From 2-02-FULL-43-11-A sp964477065 (GTDB lineage Bacteria; Patescibacteriota; Microgenomatia; UBA1406; HO2-37-13b), in NCBI GenBank assembly GCA_964477065.1, contig CAYZCU010000014.1:1-22091 (forward strand): a stretch of 22,091 nt of DNA, given 5' to 3'. The position numbers were made by a program, and so were the translations under genes. Below are positions 1 through 8,139 of this stretch, one piece after another; the stretch's first letter is position 1; each line of letters starts with the position of its first letter. Under the pieces are notes generated by a model, which did not search any database, was not told where the DNA came from, and worked only from the letters and a program-made list of their open reading frames with translations.

Positions 1-3000
1 CGTCTTCCAATTATAACATTTTCTTTCAATCCTACAAGGTTATCTACTTGTCCCTTCAAAGTTGCTTGTGTCAACACACTTGTGGTGTGCTGGAATGAAG
101 CGGCAGACAACCATGAATCAGAGTAAATAGATGCTCGTGTCAGTCCAAGAATAGATACTCGTCCGATTGCTGGACGTCCACCTTGTGCGAGAACTTTCTT
201 ATTTTCTCTATCAAAATGATATTTGGATGCAACGATAAACTTGGTGTCCCCTTCGTTATCAATGGTGATCTTGTCACTCATCTTACGAACGATGACTTCA
301 AAGTGCTTATCATGAATTGCAATACCCTGTGACTCATACACCTTCTGAATTTCATTCAAAAGATACATTTGTGCTTCGTGCAAACCTTGAATTGAAAGTA
401 CTTCCTTGATATCCAAATACCCTTCACAGAGTTTTTGTCCTGAAGCGATCAATTCTCCATCCTCAACAACAAGTTTTCTGTTTGTTGGAATCATGAATTC
501 ACGAACTTCTTTAGACTTGTCAGTTGATGTAATTTTCACAACATAGACATCTTTTTCTGTATCTTCTTGAACAGAGACTTTTCCTGCAATATCCGTGATT
601 GGTGAAAGCACTTTTGGTGTACGAACCTCCAAAAGTTCCTCAACACGTGGAAGGCCTTGCGTCACGTCTGCAACGACAATTCCTCCGAAATGCTTCACGC
701 GCATCGTCAGCTGAGTACCTGGTTCACCGATTGACTGTGCTGCAAGGACTCCCACTGGAGTACCGATAGTCACGAGTTTATTCGTAGCCCAGTTTGTACC
801 GTAACATTTCACACACGCACCATATTCTGTGTTACAGAAAAGTGCTGAGCGAATAGTTACTTTGTCCACATCGCTTTCAGCAAGAAGTGCAAGATTATCA
901 CCTTCGAGCAAATCACCTCGCTTGAGAATGACTTTCTTTGATGCATCTTTCACAGGCTCTGCAAGGAATTTTCCTTTGACACGATCGAGGAATTTATCTC
1001 CTCGAACGCCTTCTTTGCGAACGACAAGTCCTTCTGTTGTTTCACAGTCTTCTTCACGAATAATGACGTCATGAGCGACATCCACAAGTCGTCGAGTCAA
1101 GTATCCTGCATCAGCAGTCTTGAGTGCTGAGTCGATGAGACCTTTTCGAGCACCTCGAGCATTCGTAATGTATTCAAGAACAGTCAATCCTTCACGGTAG
1201 TTTGATTTCGTTGGAACTTCAATAATCTTTCCCAGCGGATCAACAACAAGTCCTTTCATAGCTGAAAGCTGTTTGAGCTGTTCAACAGATGCACGTGCAC
1301 CTCCGGACTTAATAATGATCTTGATTGGATTTTCTTCTTCCAACGCATTCCATGTTTCTGTAGCAAGCTGTTCTGTTGTCTCAATCCAAACTGCATTGGA
1401 CATACGCTTTTTCTCTTCTTCAGTGATCAATCCGCCAAAGTAGTTCTTTTCAATATCGAGAACTTTCTTTTCAGCAGCTTTGATGATCACAGCTTTGCCA
1501 TCAACAATGGTGTTATCAAAGACAGAGAAAGATGCTCCTCCTGATCGCGTTGCAGCCCAGAATCCGAGCTCCTTGATACGATCAATCAGATGAGCAACGC
1601 TCTTACCATCATCACCAAAGTATTCGATTGCTTGAACGATAAGCTTTTTCAGATCAGCAGCACGTAGTTCATGATTCATGAATGTAAATCCGCCTTGGAG
1701 CTGTTGATTAAAGATGATTCGACCAACAGTTGTTCGAATAACCTCACCATTGATACGAACCATAATTGGTTCACGCAATTTGAGTGCGGTCTTTGCATAG
1801 GCATAGAGTGCTTCATGTTCATCTTTGTAGTACTGAAGCTCTTCATCTTTTTTACCATCAAAGTCACTGTTGAGTGATGTCAGATAGTAGCATCCATAGG
1901 CCATTTCTTTGTTTGGCACCATGATTGGACTTCCATCTGATGGCTTCAAAAGGTTATGGTATGGCATCATACGAGATTCAATTTCATCAATTGAATTTTG
2001 GGACAATGGCACATACACAGCCATTTGGTCACCATCGAAGTCTGCATTGAAACCTCCACACACGATAGGATGCAGTTTAATTGCATAATCGTCTGTCAGA
2101 ACTGGATAAAATCCAAGAATTGACAATTTGTGCAGGGTTGGTGCACGGTTGAGCATAACTGGGTGATTCTTCGTAATTTCTTCAAGAATGTCATAAATCA
2201 CTGGATCTTTCGTATCCAAATAATTTTTTGCACTTTTGATGTTCTGAGCGAGGCCACGAATAATGATTTCGCGCAACAAGAATGGCTTAAAGAGTTCAAT
2301 TGCCATTTCTTTTGGCAAACCACACTGATGAAGCTCAAGATCTGGACCACCAATAATGACTGATCGTCCTGAGTAATCAACGCGCTTTCCCAGCAAGTTC
2401 TGGCGGAAACGACCTTGTTTACCTTTGAGAATATCAGAGAGTGATTTCAATGCTCGTGTTCGAACACTTCGCGTTGATCCGCGAGCTTTTGAAAGGTCAA
2501 TCAATGAATCAACTGCTTCCTGAAGCATACGTTTTTCATTTCTCAAAATAATCTCTGGAGCACCAAGTTCAATCAGGTGCTTCAATCGGTTATTTCTATT
2601 AATGACTCGGCGATAGAAATCGTTCAAGTCTGATGTTGCAAATTTTCCACCTGAAAGTTGGACGACTGGTCGCAAATCTGGTGGGATAACAGGCAGGACA
2701 GACATAATCATCCATCGTGGCTCAACTCCAGACTTCATGAAAGCCTCAATAAGTCGAGCTTTTTTGAGCAGTTTTGTACGCTTATCTCCCTTTGTCTTAG
2801 CAAGCAATTTGAGAACTTCTGCATATTCTTTCTTGAGATCATAGTGTGACAATACCTCCAAGAGTACCTCAGATCCCATGCCTACTGTCAGGAATCCTTG
2901 AGCATCCATTTCAGTAAGATACAAGTAGTCTTCTTCCTCTACGATATCAAATGGCATGACATTCTTGACTACTTTATGAAGACGTTCATAGAATATCTCG

Positions 3001-3689
3001 CGCTCACGCTTCTTTTCAGCATATTGCTTCGCAAGGGAGGCATAACGCTCACGGAACTTGAATTGTACTTCATGAAGGGTCAACTCTTGTTGTTCCTTAT
3101 TCTTCATCTTACCCTTTGTCTTTTCAATTGCATCTTCTTCTTCAGCCTTGATACGAGCTTCTTCAGCTTTCTGCCAAGTGCTCAGACCATCGATTTCAGC
3201 TTCTTGAGCAGTTAGAATTTTGTTTTCAGCAACAGATCGACCTTCTTCATCTACTGCTTTGATCAAATACAATGCATAGTAAATGATTCGTTCAAGATTT
3301 CCCGTAGTTATACCGAGCAATGCACTTAGTGGAGAAGATGCTCCCTTGAAATACCAAATATGCGCAACAGGTGTTGCTAGTTTGATATGTCCCATACGCT
3401 CACGTCGGACAGCACTTGAGGTGATTTCCACATTACAGCGATCACACACGATTCCTTTGTAGCGAATACGTTTGTACTTTCCACAGTAACATTCATAGTC
3501 CTTTGTTGGACCAAAAATACGCTCATCAAACAGACCATCCTTTTCAGGCTTGAATGTACGGTAGTTAATCGTTTCAGGTTTGAGGACCTCACCATATGAC
3601 CATCCAATGATAATCTCTGGTGAAGCAAGCATCAGTTTCAGTCCTGAAAAGTCACCTGCTGTAAAATCCTTTTGAGCTGTTGGTTGCAT
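1..3689 (-). CDS. rpoC: DNA-directed RNA polymerase subunit beta' (3' end outside window)
   Basis: Catalytic beta' subunit of RNA polymerase. I read 1229 codons from the ATG at 3689; the frame is open at the window edge. The N-terminal zinc site is complete (Cys67, Cys69, Cys82, Cys85), and the active-site loop NADFDGDQMA begins at residue 548, with Asp550, Asp552 and Asp554 as the Mg ligands. The last visible stretch matches the conserved 'SFQ-TT-VLT-A-GLKENVIIGR' segment near the end of the protein, so only some tens of residues are missing. Between about residues 150 and 245 there is a highly charged, helix-prone segment absent from E. coli and Bacillus beta' as I remember them. The start lies 9 nt after the rpoB stop, with no Shine-Dalgarno sequence in the gap, so the two genes share a transcript. 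Identification is certain. Confidence 0.98.
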   Translation of the reverse strand, partial: MQPTAQKDFTAGDFSGLKLMLASPEIIIGWSYGEVLKPETINYRTFKPEKDGLFDERIFGPTKDYECYCGKYKRIRYKGIVCDRCNVEITSSAVRRERMGHIKLATPVAHIWYFKGASSPLSALLGITTGNLERIIYYALYLIKAVDEEGRSVAENKILTAQEAEIDGLSTWQKAEEARIKAEEEDAIEKTKGKMKNKEQQELTLHEVQFKFRERYASLAKQYAEKKREREIFYERLHKVVKNVMPFDIVEEEDYLYLTEMDAQGFLTVGMGSEVLLEVLSHYDLKKEYAEVLKLLAKTKGDKRTKLLKKARLIEAFMKSGVEPRWMIMSVLPVIPPDLRPVVQLSGGKFATSDLNDFYRRVINRNNRLKHLIELGAPEIILRNEKRMLQEAVDSLIDLSKARGSTRSVRTRALKSLSDILKGKQGRFRQNLLGKRVDYSGRSVIIGGPDLELHQCGLPKEMAIELFKPFLLREIIIRGLAQNIKSAKNYLDTKDPVIYDILEEITKNHPVMLNRAPTLHKLSILGFYPVLTDDYAIKLHPIVCGGFNADFDGDQMAVYVPLSQNSIDEIESRMMPYHNLLKPSDGSPIMVPNKEMAYGCYYLTSLNSDFDGKKDEELQYYKDEHEALYAYAKTALKLREPIMVRINGEVIRTTVGRIIFNQQLQGGFTFMNHELRAADLKKLIVQAIEYFGDDGKSVAHLIDRIKELGFWAATRSGGASFSVFDNTIVDGKAVIIKAAEKKVLDIEKNYFGGLITEEEKKRMSNAVWIETTEQLATETWNALEEENPIKIIIKSGGARASVEQLKQLSAMKGLVVDPLGKIIEVPTKSNYREGLTVLEYITNARGARKGLIDSALKTADAGYLTRRLVDVAHDVIIREEDCETTEGLVVRKEGVRGDKFLDRVKGKFLAEPVKDASKKVILKRGDLLEGDNLALLAESDVDKVTIRSALFCNTEYGACVKCYGTNWATNKLVTIGTPVGVLAAQSIGEPGTQLTMRVKHFGGIVVADVTQGLPRVEELLEVRTPKVLSPITDIAGKVSVQEDTEKDVYVVKITSTDKSKEVREFMIPTNRKLVVEDGELIASGQKLCEGYLDIKEVLSIQGLHEAQMYLLNEIQKVYESQGIAIHDKHFEVIVRKMSDKITIDNEGDTKFIVASKYHFDRENKKVLAQGGRPAIGRVSILGLTRASIYSDSWLSAASFQHTTSVLTQATLKGQVDNLVGLKENVIIGR

Positions 3690-3698
3690 AGTGTATTT

Positions 3699-6600
3699 TT
3701 ATTTAACTGGTTTCACGTCAAGTCCGAGTGCATTCAATTCTTTCACAAGAACATTGAATGATTCTGGAATCGCGGATTGTGGAATATCAATTCCTTTAAT
3801 AATTGCTTCAAACGCTTTACGTCGACCTTGAACATCATCACTTTTTACCGTCAACATTTCTTGAAGGGTAAATGGTGCCTGGTGACTTTCAAGTGCCCAC
3901 ACTTCCATTTCTCCAAATCTCTGGCCTCCCATTTGTGACTTACCTCCGAGTGGCTGTTGTGTCACCAATGAGTATGGGCCTGTTGATCGAGCGTGGAACT
4001 TATCCTCAATCATGTGAACAAGTTTGAGAATGTATCCAACACCGACAAGAACTGGCTTTTCATAGGCATCACCTGATCGGCCGTCAAATACGGTGACTTT
4101 TCCATCTTGTGCAATTCCGGCTTTCTCAAGCTCACCTTTGATAAAGTCCTCTGCAATTTTTTCAAATACAGGTAGACGATATTTTTGATTAAACTTTTCT
4201 CCAGCCATACCAAGCATCGTTTCATATATCTGACCTATGTTCATACGTGAAACGACCGAAAGTGGTGACATCACCATATCAACAGGTGTCCCATCAGCTA
4301 AGTACGGCATATCATGTTCAGGAAGAATCTTTGAGATAACTCCCTTGTTTCCATGACGACCTGCAAGCTTGTCTCCGACTTTGCTCTTACGAACTTGTGC
4401 AACAGTGACAATAATTCGCTTCAAAACGCCTGGTTCAAGCTCATTTGGCTCTTTCTTTGAGTCAATAATCTGTACTTTGACAACTGTTCCTTTTTTACCA
4501 TAAGGCATACGCAGAGATGTGTCTTTGACATCCTTGGCTTTTTCTCCAAAGATAGCTCGAAGAAGTCTCTCTTCTGCACTTAGTTCTTTTTCACCTTTTG
4601 GTGCAACCTTACCGACAAGGACGTCTCCTGGCTCAACTTCTGAACCGACAACAACAAGTCCTGAGGCATCAAGGTTTGCAAGAATCTCTTCACGAACATG
4701 TGGAATATCTCGTGTCAATTCTTCTTGTCCAAGTTTTGTGTCAACAAGATCAGCTGAGTAGTCTTCCATGACACATGAAGTCAAAAGATCTTCCTTGACA
4801 ACTCGCTCTGAAATGACAAATCCGTCTTCATATCCCAGACCATCAAGTGATCCATAGGCAACGACGAGGTTTTGTCCGACAGCAAGCTCTCCGTCTTGAG
4901 TAGCAGGACCATCCACGATGACATCTTCTTTTGAAACAGATTGTCCAAGGGAGACGCGTGGCTTTTGATCAAAGACGACATCTTTGTTCGTTTTGACAAA
5001 GCGATCAAGTGCAAACTCATGTTTTTTACCTGATGCACCTTTCAAAACAATTTTTTTTGCATCAACATACTCGATCGTACCGTCTTCAGGAGCTAGAATT
5101 GTTCGTCCCAAAATACGGGTGACCACTGCTTCCATACCCGTTCCAACATAGGGAGATGAAGCCTTCACGAGAGGGACAGCCTGACACATCATGTGACTTC
5201 CCATCAGTGCTCGCTGAGCATCATCATGTTGCAAAAATGGAATCGTTGCAGCAGAAAGACCAAAAACTTGTCGTGGAGACATGTCCATGTAGTCAATCTT
5301 TGATGCTGGAATTTCCGTGATATCACCATTGAAACGTGCAGTGACACGCTCATCTAGGACCTTGCCCTTTTCATCCAGGACAACACCATTGTGTGTAATA
5401 CAGACCTTTTCTTCATCATCAGCTTGTAGGTAGACAATTTCATCAGTGACATATGTCACGTCCTTACCGCCCTCTTTCTTCGTTACCACCTTCTTATATG
5501 GTGTTTCAAGGAATCCAAAGCGATTTATACGTGCATACAGTGCCAAATAGGTCACGACACCAATGTTTGTACCTTCTGGAGATCGAATCGGACAGATACG
5601 ACCATATTGTGATGGCGTAATGTCTCGAATAGAGAATGATGCTCGTTCTTTTTTGATACCACCATTTCCTCCAACCGTAAGTCGTCGAAGATTATCTGCT
5701 TCGGAAAGCGGATTTGTTTGATCGACAATCGTTGAAAGCTGATTTGTTCGATAAAATGAATTCGTTGTTGAAACGAGAGATTTACTATTGATGACTTGGG
5801 AAGGTGCAACTTCTTCGTCAGCTGATGTCATACTCATGCGTGATTTGATATCGCGCTCTGTACGAACCATGCCAACGCGCACACCATACATACCAACGAG
5901 CTCGCCAACTGTTCGGAGTCGTCGATTTCCCAAATGATCGATGTCATCAAACGATCCTTTTCCATCCGTCAAATTGACAAGATAGGTAATAATATTGACG
6001 ATATCATCAAGGCTCAAGACGACGTGATCTTCATCCAATGGCTTACTTTCACCAAATTTTCGGTTCATTTTGTATCGACCAATGTCAGAAAGTGTGTATC
6101 GGCGTGGGTTAAAGAATAAATTCTTCAGTGTTTCCGTTGCTGTAGCCAAAACAAGTGGCTCACCAGGACGAAGTTTCTTGTAAATTTCGATAATAGCTTC
6201 ATCGCGATTGCGTGGACCATCTTTTTCAAGTGTTGGCAAGATATATTTGTTGATTTGATCTGGTGTCAACCCTGAAAAGAGCTTGATAAGCTCATTGTCA
6301 GGCAAATTTTTGAAGGTTCGCAGAAGTGATGTTGCATAAAACTTTCGCTTTTTGTTAATTTTCGCTTCGATTGTATTATGCTTGGAGATGGTGAAATCGA
6401 GCCATGCACCAATGTATGGACGGACCTCTGCATTATAGACCGTTGCGCCAGTGTTCTTATCAGCCTCAGCTGTGAAATACACACCTGGGGCACGAACGAT
6501 CTGACTAATGATTGCTCGCTCAATACCATTGACTATAAATGTCCCTCTATCAGTCATGCGTGGGAGGTTAAAGAAATAGACATTTTGCGTCTTTTCCTTG

Positions 6601-6923
6601 CCTGTTCGCTTGTTGATAAGTTTAACCTTTATGTAAACAGGGAATTGGTATGATAATTTTCTATCAATACACTCTTCCTCAGTAAATCGAGGCTCACCAT
6701 ATTCAATATCAATGAGTTCAAGAAGAAAATTCTTTTTTGTGTAGTCTTCAATAGGGAAGAATTCTTGGAGGATTGACTTGATTTCTTTATCAAGAAATTT
6801 TTGCCATGAGTCCTTTTGGATCTGGATGAGGTCAAAATCTTTAAAACTATCTGGATCGGTGTTTCCGACATAAATTCTGTTTGGTACAGATGAACCGTTA
6901 GATGTTTTTCGAGATTTTATCAT
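3699..6923 (-). CDS. rpoB: DNA-directed RNA polymerase subunit beta
   Basis: Catalytic beta subunit of RNA polymerase, 1074 aa, ending TAA. This is shorter than E. coli (1342 aa) and also below Thermus or Bacillus, so the large lineage-specific insertions are absent. Clear family blocks: N-terminal 'PRMTDRGTFIVNGIERAIISQ', the rifampicin cluster around Asp401 (E. coli Asp516), 'KVGDKLAGRHGNKGVIS' and 'QPLGGKSQMGGQRFGEMEVWALE' near the C terminus. In the rifampicin cluster the E. coli positions Q513, H526 and S531 are Thr398, Asn411 and Thr416. The near-universal CPIETPEG reads CPIRSPEG. The ATG at 6923 has no Shine-Dalgarno sequence and no convincing -10 directly upstream; the likely promoter is about 100 nt further up. 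It is cotranscribed with rpoC; rplJ and rplL are not upstream. Confidence 0.98.
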   Translation of the reverse strand: MIKSRKTSNGSSVPNRIYVGNTDPDSFKDFDLIQIQKDSWQKFLDKEIKSILQEFFPIEDYTKKNFLLELIDIEYGEPRFTEEECIDRKLSYQFPVYIKVKLINKRTGKEKTQNVYFFNLPRMTDRGTFIVNGIERAIISQIVRAPGVYFTAEADKNTGATVYNAEVRPYIGAWLDFTISKHNTIEAKINKKRKFYATSLLRTFKNLPDNELIKLFSGLTPDQINKYILPTLEKDGPRNRDEAIIEIYKKLRPGEPLVLATATETLKNLFFNPRRYTLSDIGRYKMNRKFGESKPLDEDHVVLSLDDIVNIITYLVNLTDGKGSFDDIDHLGNRRLRTVGELVGMYGVRVGMVRTERDIKSRMSMTSADEEVAPSQVINSKSLVSTTNSFYRTNQLSTIVDQTNPLSEADNLRRLTVGGNGGIKKERASFSIRDITPSQYGRICPIRSPEGTNIGVVTYLALYARINRFGFLETPYKKVVTKKEGGKDVTYVTDEIVYLQADDEEKVCITHNGVVLDEKGKVLDERVTARFNGDITEIPASKIDYMDMSPRQVFGLSAATIPFLQHDDAQRALMGSHMMCQAVPLVKASSPYVGTGMEAVVTRILGRTILAPEDGTIEYVDAKKIVLKGASGKKHEFALDRFVKTNKDVVFDQKPRVSLGQSVSKEDVIVDGPATQDGELAVGQNLVVAYGSLDGLGYEDGFVISERVVKEDLLTSCVMEDYSADLVDTKLGQEELTRDIPHVREEILANLDASGLVVVGSEVEPGDVLVGKVAPKGEKELSAEERLLRAIFGEKAKDVKDTSLRMPYGKKGTVVKVQIIDSKKEPNELEPGVLKRIIVTVAQVRKSKVGDKLAGRHGNKGVISKILPEHDMPYLADGTPVDMVMSPLSVVSRMNIGQIYETMLGMAGEKFNQKYRLPVFEKIAEDFIKGELEKAGIAQDGKVTVFDGRSGDAYEKPVLVGVGYILKLVHMIEDKFHARSTGPYSLVTQQPLGGKSQMGGQRFGEMEVWALESHQAPFTLQEMLTVKSDDVQGRRKAFEAIIKGIDIPQSAIPESFNVLVKELNALGLDVKPVK

Positions 6924-6938
6924 CAGGGATTTAATGAA

Positions 6939-6974
6939 ATAAACAAAAATAAATAGACCGTCGTAACGATCTAT
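6939..6974 (-). promoter_or_regulatory. Hairpin plus U-rich run in the rpoBC leader (possible attenuator or terminator)
   Basis: On the minus strand ATAGATCG (6974-6967) can pair with CGGTCTAT (6960-6953): eight pairs including one T.G wobble, with loop TTACGA. It is followed directly by TTATTTTTGTTTAT. This is the layout of an intrinsic terminator, though the stem is AT-rich and therefore weak. It lies about 30 nt before the rpoB ATG and downstream of the proposed rpoBC promoter, so it could attenuate rpoBC transcription. It could also simply end read-through from the upstream gene pair. Pairing is seen in the sequence; function is inferred. Confidence 0.45.
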
Positions 6975-7000
6975 ATCTATGCAACTACTTAAGGACTACA

Positions 7001-7019
7001 TACCAAAAAACAATTGGTA
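7001..7019 (-). promoter_or_regulatory. Hairpin at the 5' end of the predicted rpoBC leader
   Basis: Minus-strand TACCAA (7019-7014) pairs perfectly with TTGGTA (7006-7001) around the loop TTGTTTT. It sits within a few nt of the predicted transcription start, so it would cap the rpoBC mRNA and could affect stability or escape. Six base pairs with a 7-nt loop can arise by chance, so this is a modest call. Confidence 0.3.
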
Positions 7020-7025
7020 GCTCGT

Positions 7026-7054
7026 ATTCTACTCGAGATTGAGCCTCGTGTCAA
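7026..7054 (-). promoter_or_regulatory. Predicted sigma70 promoter of rpoBC
   Basis: On the minus strand a perfect -35 TTGACA (7054-7049) is separated by exactly 17 nt from -10 TAGAAT (7031-7026, 5 of 6 matches). It begins 3 nt after the stop codon of the YtxH-like gene. Transcription would start near 7019, giving rpoB a leader of about 95 nt, unlike the leaderless starts elsewhere in the window. It is the closest to consensus of all promoters seen here, which fits a housekeeping operon. Confidence 0.75.
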
Positions 7055-7057
7055 CCC

Positions 7058-7393
7058 TTATTTCATCAAATGTCCATCTTTTGCAAAATATTTGGAGACC
7101 TCCTTGCGACTAGGGAGGGAAGATTCAATTTTGTCTAAGACGATATGGATATCAGATACTACTTTTTTCGCTGTCGCATCGCCTTTATCATCTGCAAGTT
7201 TCTTGATATCGGCAATCAGATCTGTATCTAACGCATCAAAGGAATCAAGCATATCGCGCATTTTTTTGCGTCCAGCTGATGTTCCAAGCAGGTAAAGTCC
7301 CGCTGTGCCGACCAAACTTCCCAGCATCAATCCAAATGAAAAGCCACTTTGGTGGGAATCATGAATTGATTGTGTGTTATTTTTTAGTCCCAT
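7058..7393 (-). CDS. YtxH-like single-span membrane protein
   Basis: Small protein of 111 aa. A short polar N terminus is followed by one glycine-rich membrane segment at about residues 18-38 (GFSFGLMLGSLVGTAGLYLL) and then GTSAGRKKMRD, resembling the YtxH family pattern of a Gly-rich helix ending in a small-residue/basic motif. The rest is a charged helical tail, probably cytoplasmic. The start overlaps the end of the upstream gene by 17 nt and has no Shine-Dalgarno sequence, so translation is probably coupled. YtxH proteins are often paired with DUF948-like proteins, as here; their biochemical role is not established. The family call is by pattern only. Confidence 0.65.
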   Translation of the reverse strand: MGLKNNTQSIHDSHQSGFSFGLMLGSLVGTAGLYLLGTSAGRKKMRDMLDSFDALDTDLIADIKKLADDKGDATAKKVVSDIHIVLDKIESSLPSRKEVSKYFAKDGHLMK

Positions 7394-7649
7394 TTTTGGT
7401 GTGTTTCTCTGAAACGATATCTACAACGGAAAACACATTTTTTATGCCCGAGACAAACCCCATCAGCTCTGTTGTGCCTGTTGCAACAGTGACGCCAACC
7501 TTTTCTAGCATTTCAGTAGCTGTATTAACTCGCTTCATGACAGCACGAAAGTCACGCAAAATGATAATAAGTTGTATACCTATGATAGTCAGCAATATCG
7601 TCATGATGGAAATCGCCGTAATTATGAGAATCTGTCCTGCATCAATCAT
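7377..7649 (-). CDS. DUF948-like small membrane protein
   Basis: Protein of 90 aa starting MIDAGQILI. One strongly hydrophobic segment (about residues 6-31, 'ILIITAISIMTILLTIIGIQLIIIL') is followed by an amphipathic helical tail with small and hydrophobic residues, the usual shape of DUF948 proteins, and a basic C terminus. The frame is open further upstream to 7760, but I chose the ATG at 7649. It gives an N terminus typical of a membrane anchor, and a -35/-10 pair (TTGACT-N17-GACAAT) lies exactly 6 nt before it. The longer start would cross this promoter. First gene of a two-gene unit with the YtxH-like gene. Function unknown. Confidence 0.65.
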   Translation of the reverse strand: MIDAGQILIITAISIMTILLTIIGIQLIIILRDFRAVMKRVNTATEMLEKVGVTVATGTTELMGFVSGIKNVFSVVDIVSEKHTKNGTKK

Positions 7650-7655
7650 GCATTG

Positions 7656-7684
7656 ATTGTCTACAAAATCTGGATGAAAGTCAA
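7656..7684 (-). promoter_or_regulatory. Leaderless promoter of the DUF948-like/YtxH-like pair
   Basis: Minus strand: -35 TTGACT (7684-7679, 5 of 6), 17-nt spacer, -10 GACAAT (7661-7656), then 6 nt to the ATG at 7649. Transcription should start at or beside the A of ATG. The -35 lies 12 bp from the -35 of the divergent plus-strand promoter, so the two promoters stand back to back. Confidence 0.7.
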
Positions 7685-7696
7685 GGAGGGCGGATA

Positions 7697-7724
7697 TTGA
7701 TTTTATAGGTATGAGGTGTATAAT
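7697..7724 (+). promoter_or_regulatory. Leaderless promoter of the 117-aa unknown gene
   Basis: Plus strand: -35 TTGATT (7697-7702), 16-nt spacer, perfect -10 TATAAT (7719-7724), then 7 nt to the ATG at 7732. The alternative ATG at 7711 would precede the -10 box and is therefore unlikely to be transcribed. Confidence 0.7.
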
Positions 7725-7731
7725 CTGGCAA

Positions 7732-8085
7732 ATGAAATTCACTGAGCCACCTGCCGACAAAACCCTACACGTACGATTTTTGCGCTATCGTGATGATATT
7801 GAAGTTCCTGATGGCTGGGTAGGATATTCTTCTCATCTAGACTTATTAGATCAATTACGTGTAACACATCCTGCAATCAACACAGAGCTACGTGTACATC
7901 CAGATAGATTTGATGCTGGATTTATCTATCATGACAGCAGGGACCCTAAGTTGATCAGTGTGACTGGGACTTCACGAACCCTCAGGCTCCCTGTTGCAGG
8001 CCATATCTTTACATCGCGCGAATGTACAGTTGGATTGATTCGAAGAGAGTGTCCTTCACATGAGGTCGATAGTCGTATTGACTAG
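7732..8085 (+). CDS. Hypothetical protein, 117 aa
   Basis: I do not recognise this protein. It is soluble-looking, with no signal peptide or membrane segment. It is rich in Arg, Asp and His, with short strands such as LHVRFLRYRDDIEV near the N terminus and TSRTLRLPVAGHIF near residue 82, suggesting a compact alpha/beta or beta fold. Two cysteines (ECTVGLIRREC) lie near the C terminus. The start at 7732 is set by a TTGATT-N16-TATAAT promoter ending 7 nt upstream. It is divergent from the DUF948-like gene and followed 54 nt later by the DPM1-type gene, which has its own promoter. A strong dedicated promoter argues that it is real. Confidence 0.65.
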   Translation: MKFTEPPADKTLHVRFLRYRDDIEVPDGWVGYSSHLDLLDQLRVTHPAINTELRVHPDRFDAGFIYHDSRDPKLISVTGTSRTLRLPVAGHIFTSRECTVGLIRRECPSHEVDSRID

Positions 8086-8101
8086 GAGCTCTCAAACCTG
8101 A

Positions 8102-8130
8102 TTGTTTTTTGACCGCCAAACGTGTATATT
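8102..8130 (+). promoter_or_regulatory. Predicted promoter of the DPM1-GtrA gene
   Basis: -35 TTGTTT (8102-8107), 17-nt spacer, -10 TATATT (8125-8130), then 9 nt to the ATG at 8140. The transcript would have a leader of at most about 3 nt. The GTG codon at 8122 lies before and within the -10 region, so it is not a plausible start. Confidence 0.5.
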
Positions 8131-8139
8131 GAGCATGAT

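Noticed and set aside
829..6653. Open frames on the plus strand and in other frames inside rpoC and rpoB
   Set aside because: They are shadows of strongly conserved coding sequence, with no promoters or recognisable domains.
8122..8139. GTG start of the DPM1-GtrA gene and TTG start (9307) of the CPBP gene
   Set aside because: Both lie upstream of or inside the predicted -10 boxes, and the ATGs at 8140 and 9334 match the usual N termini.
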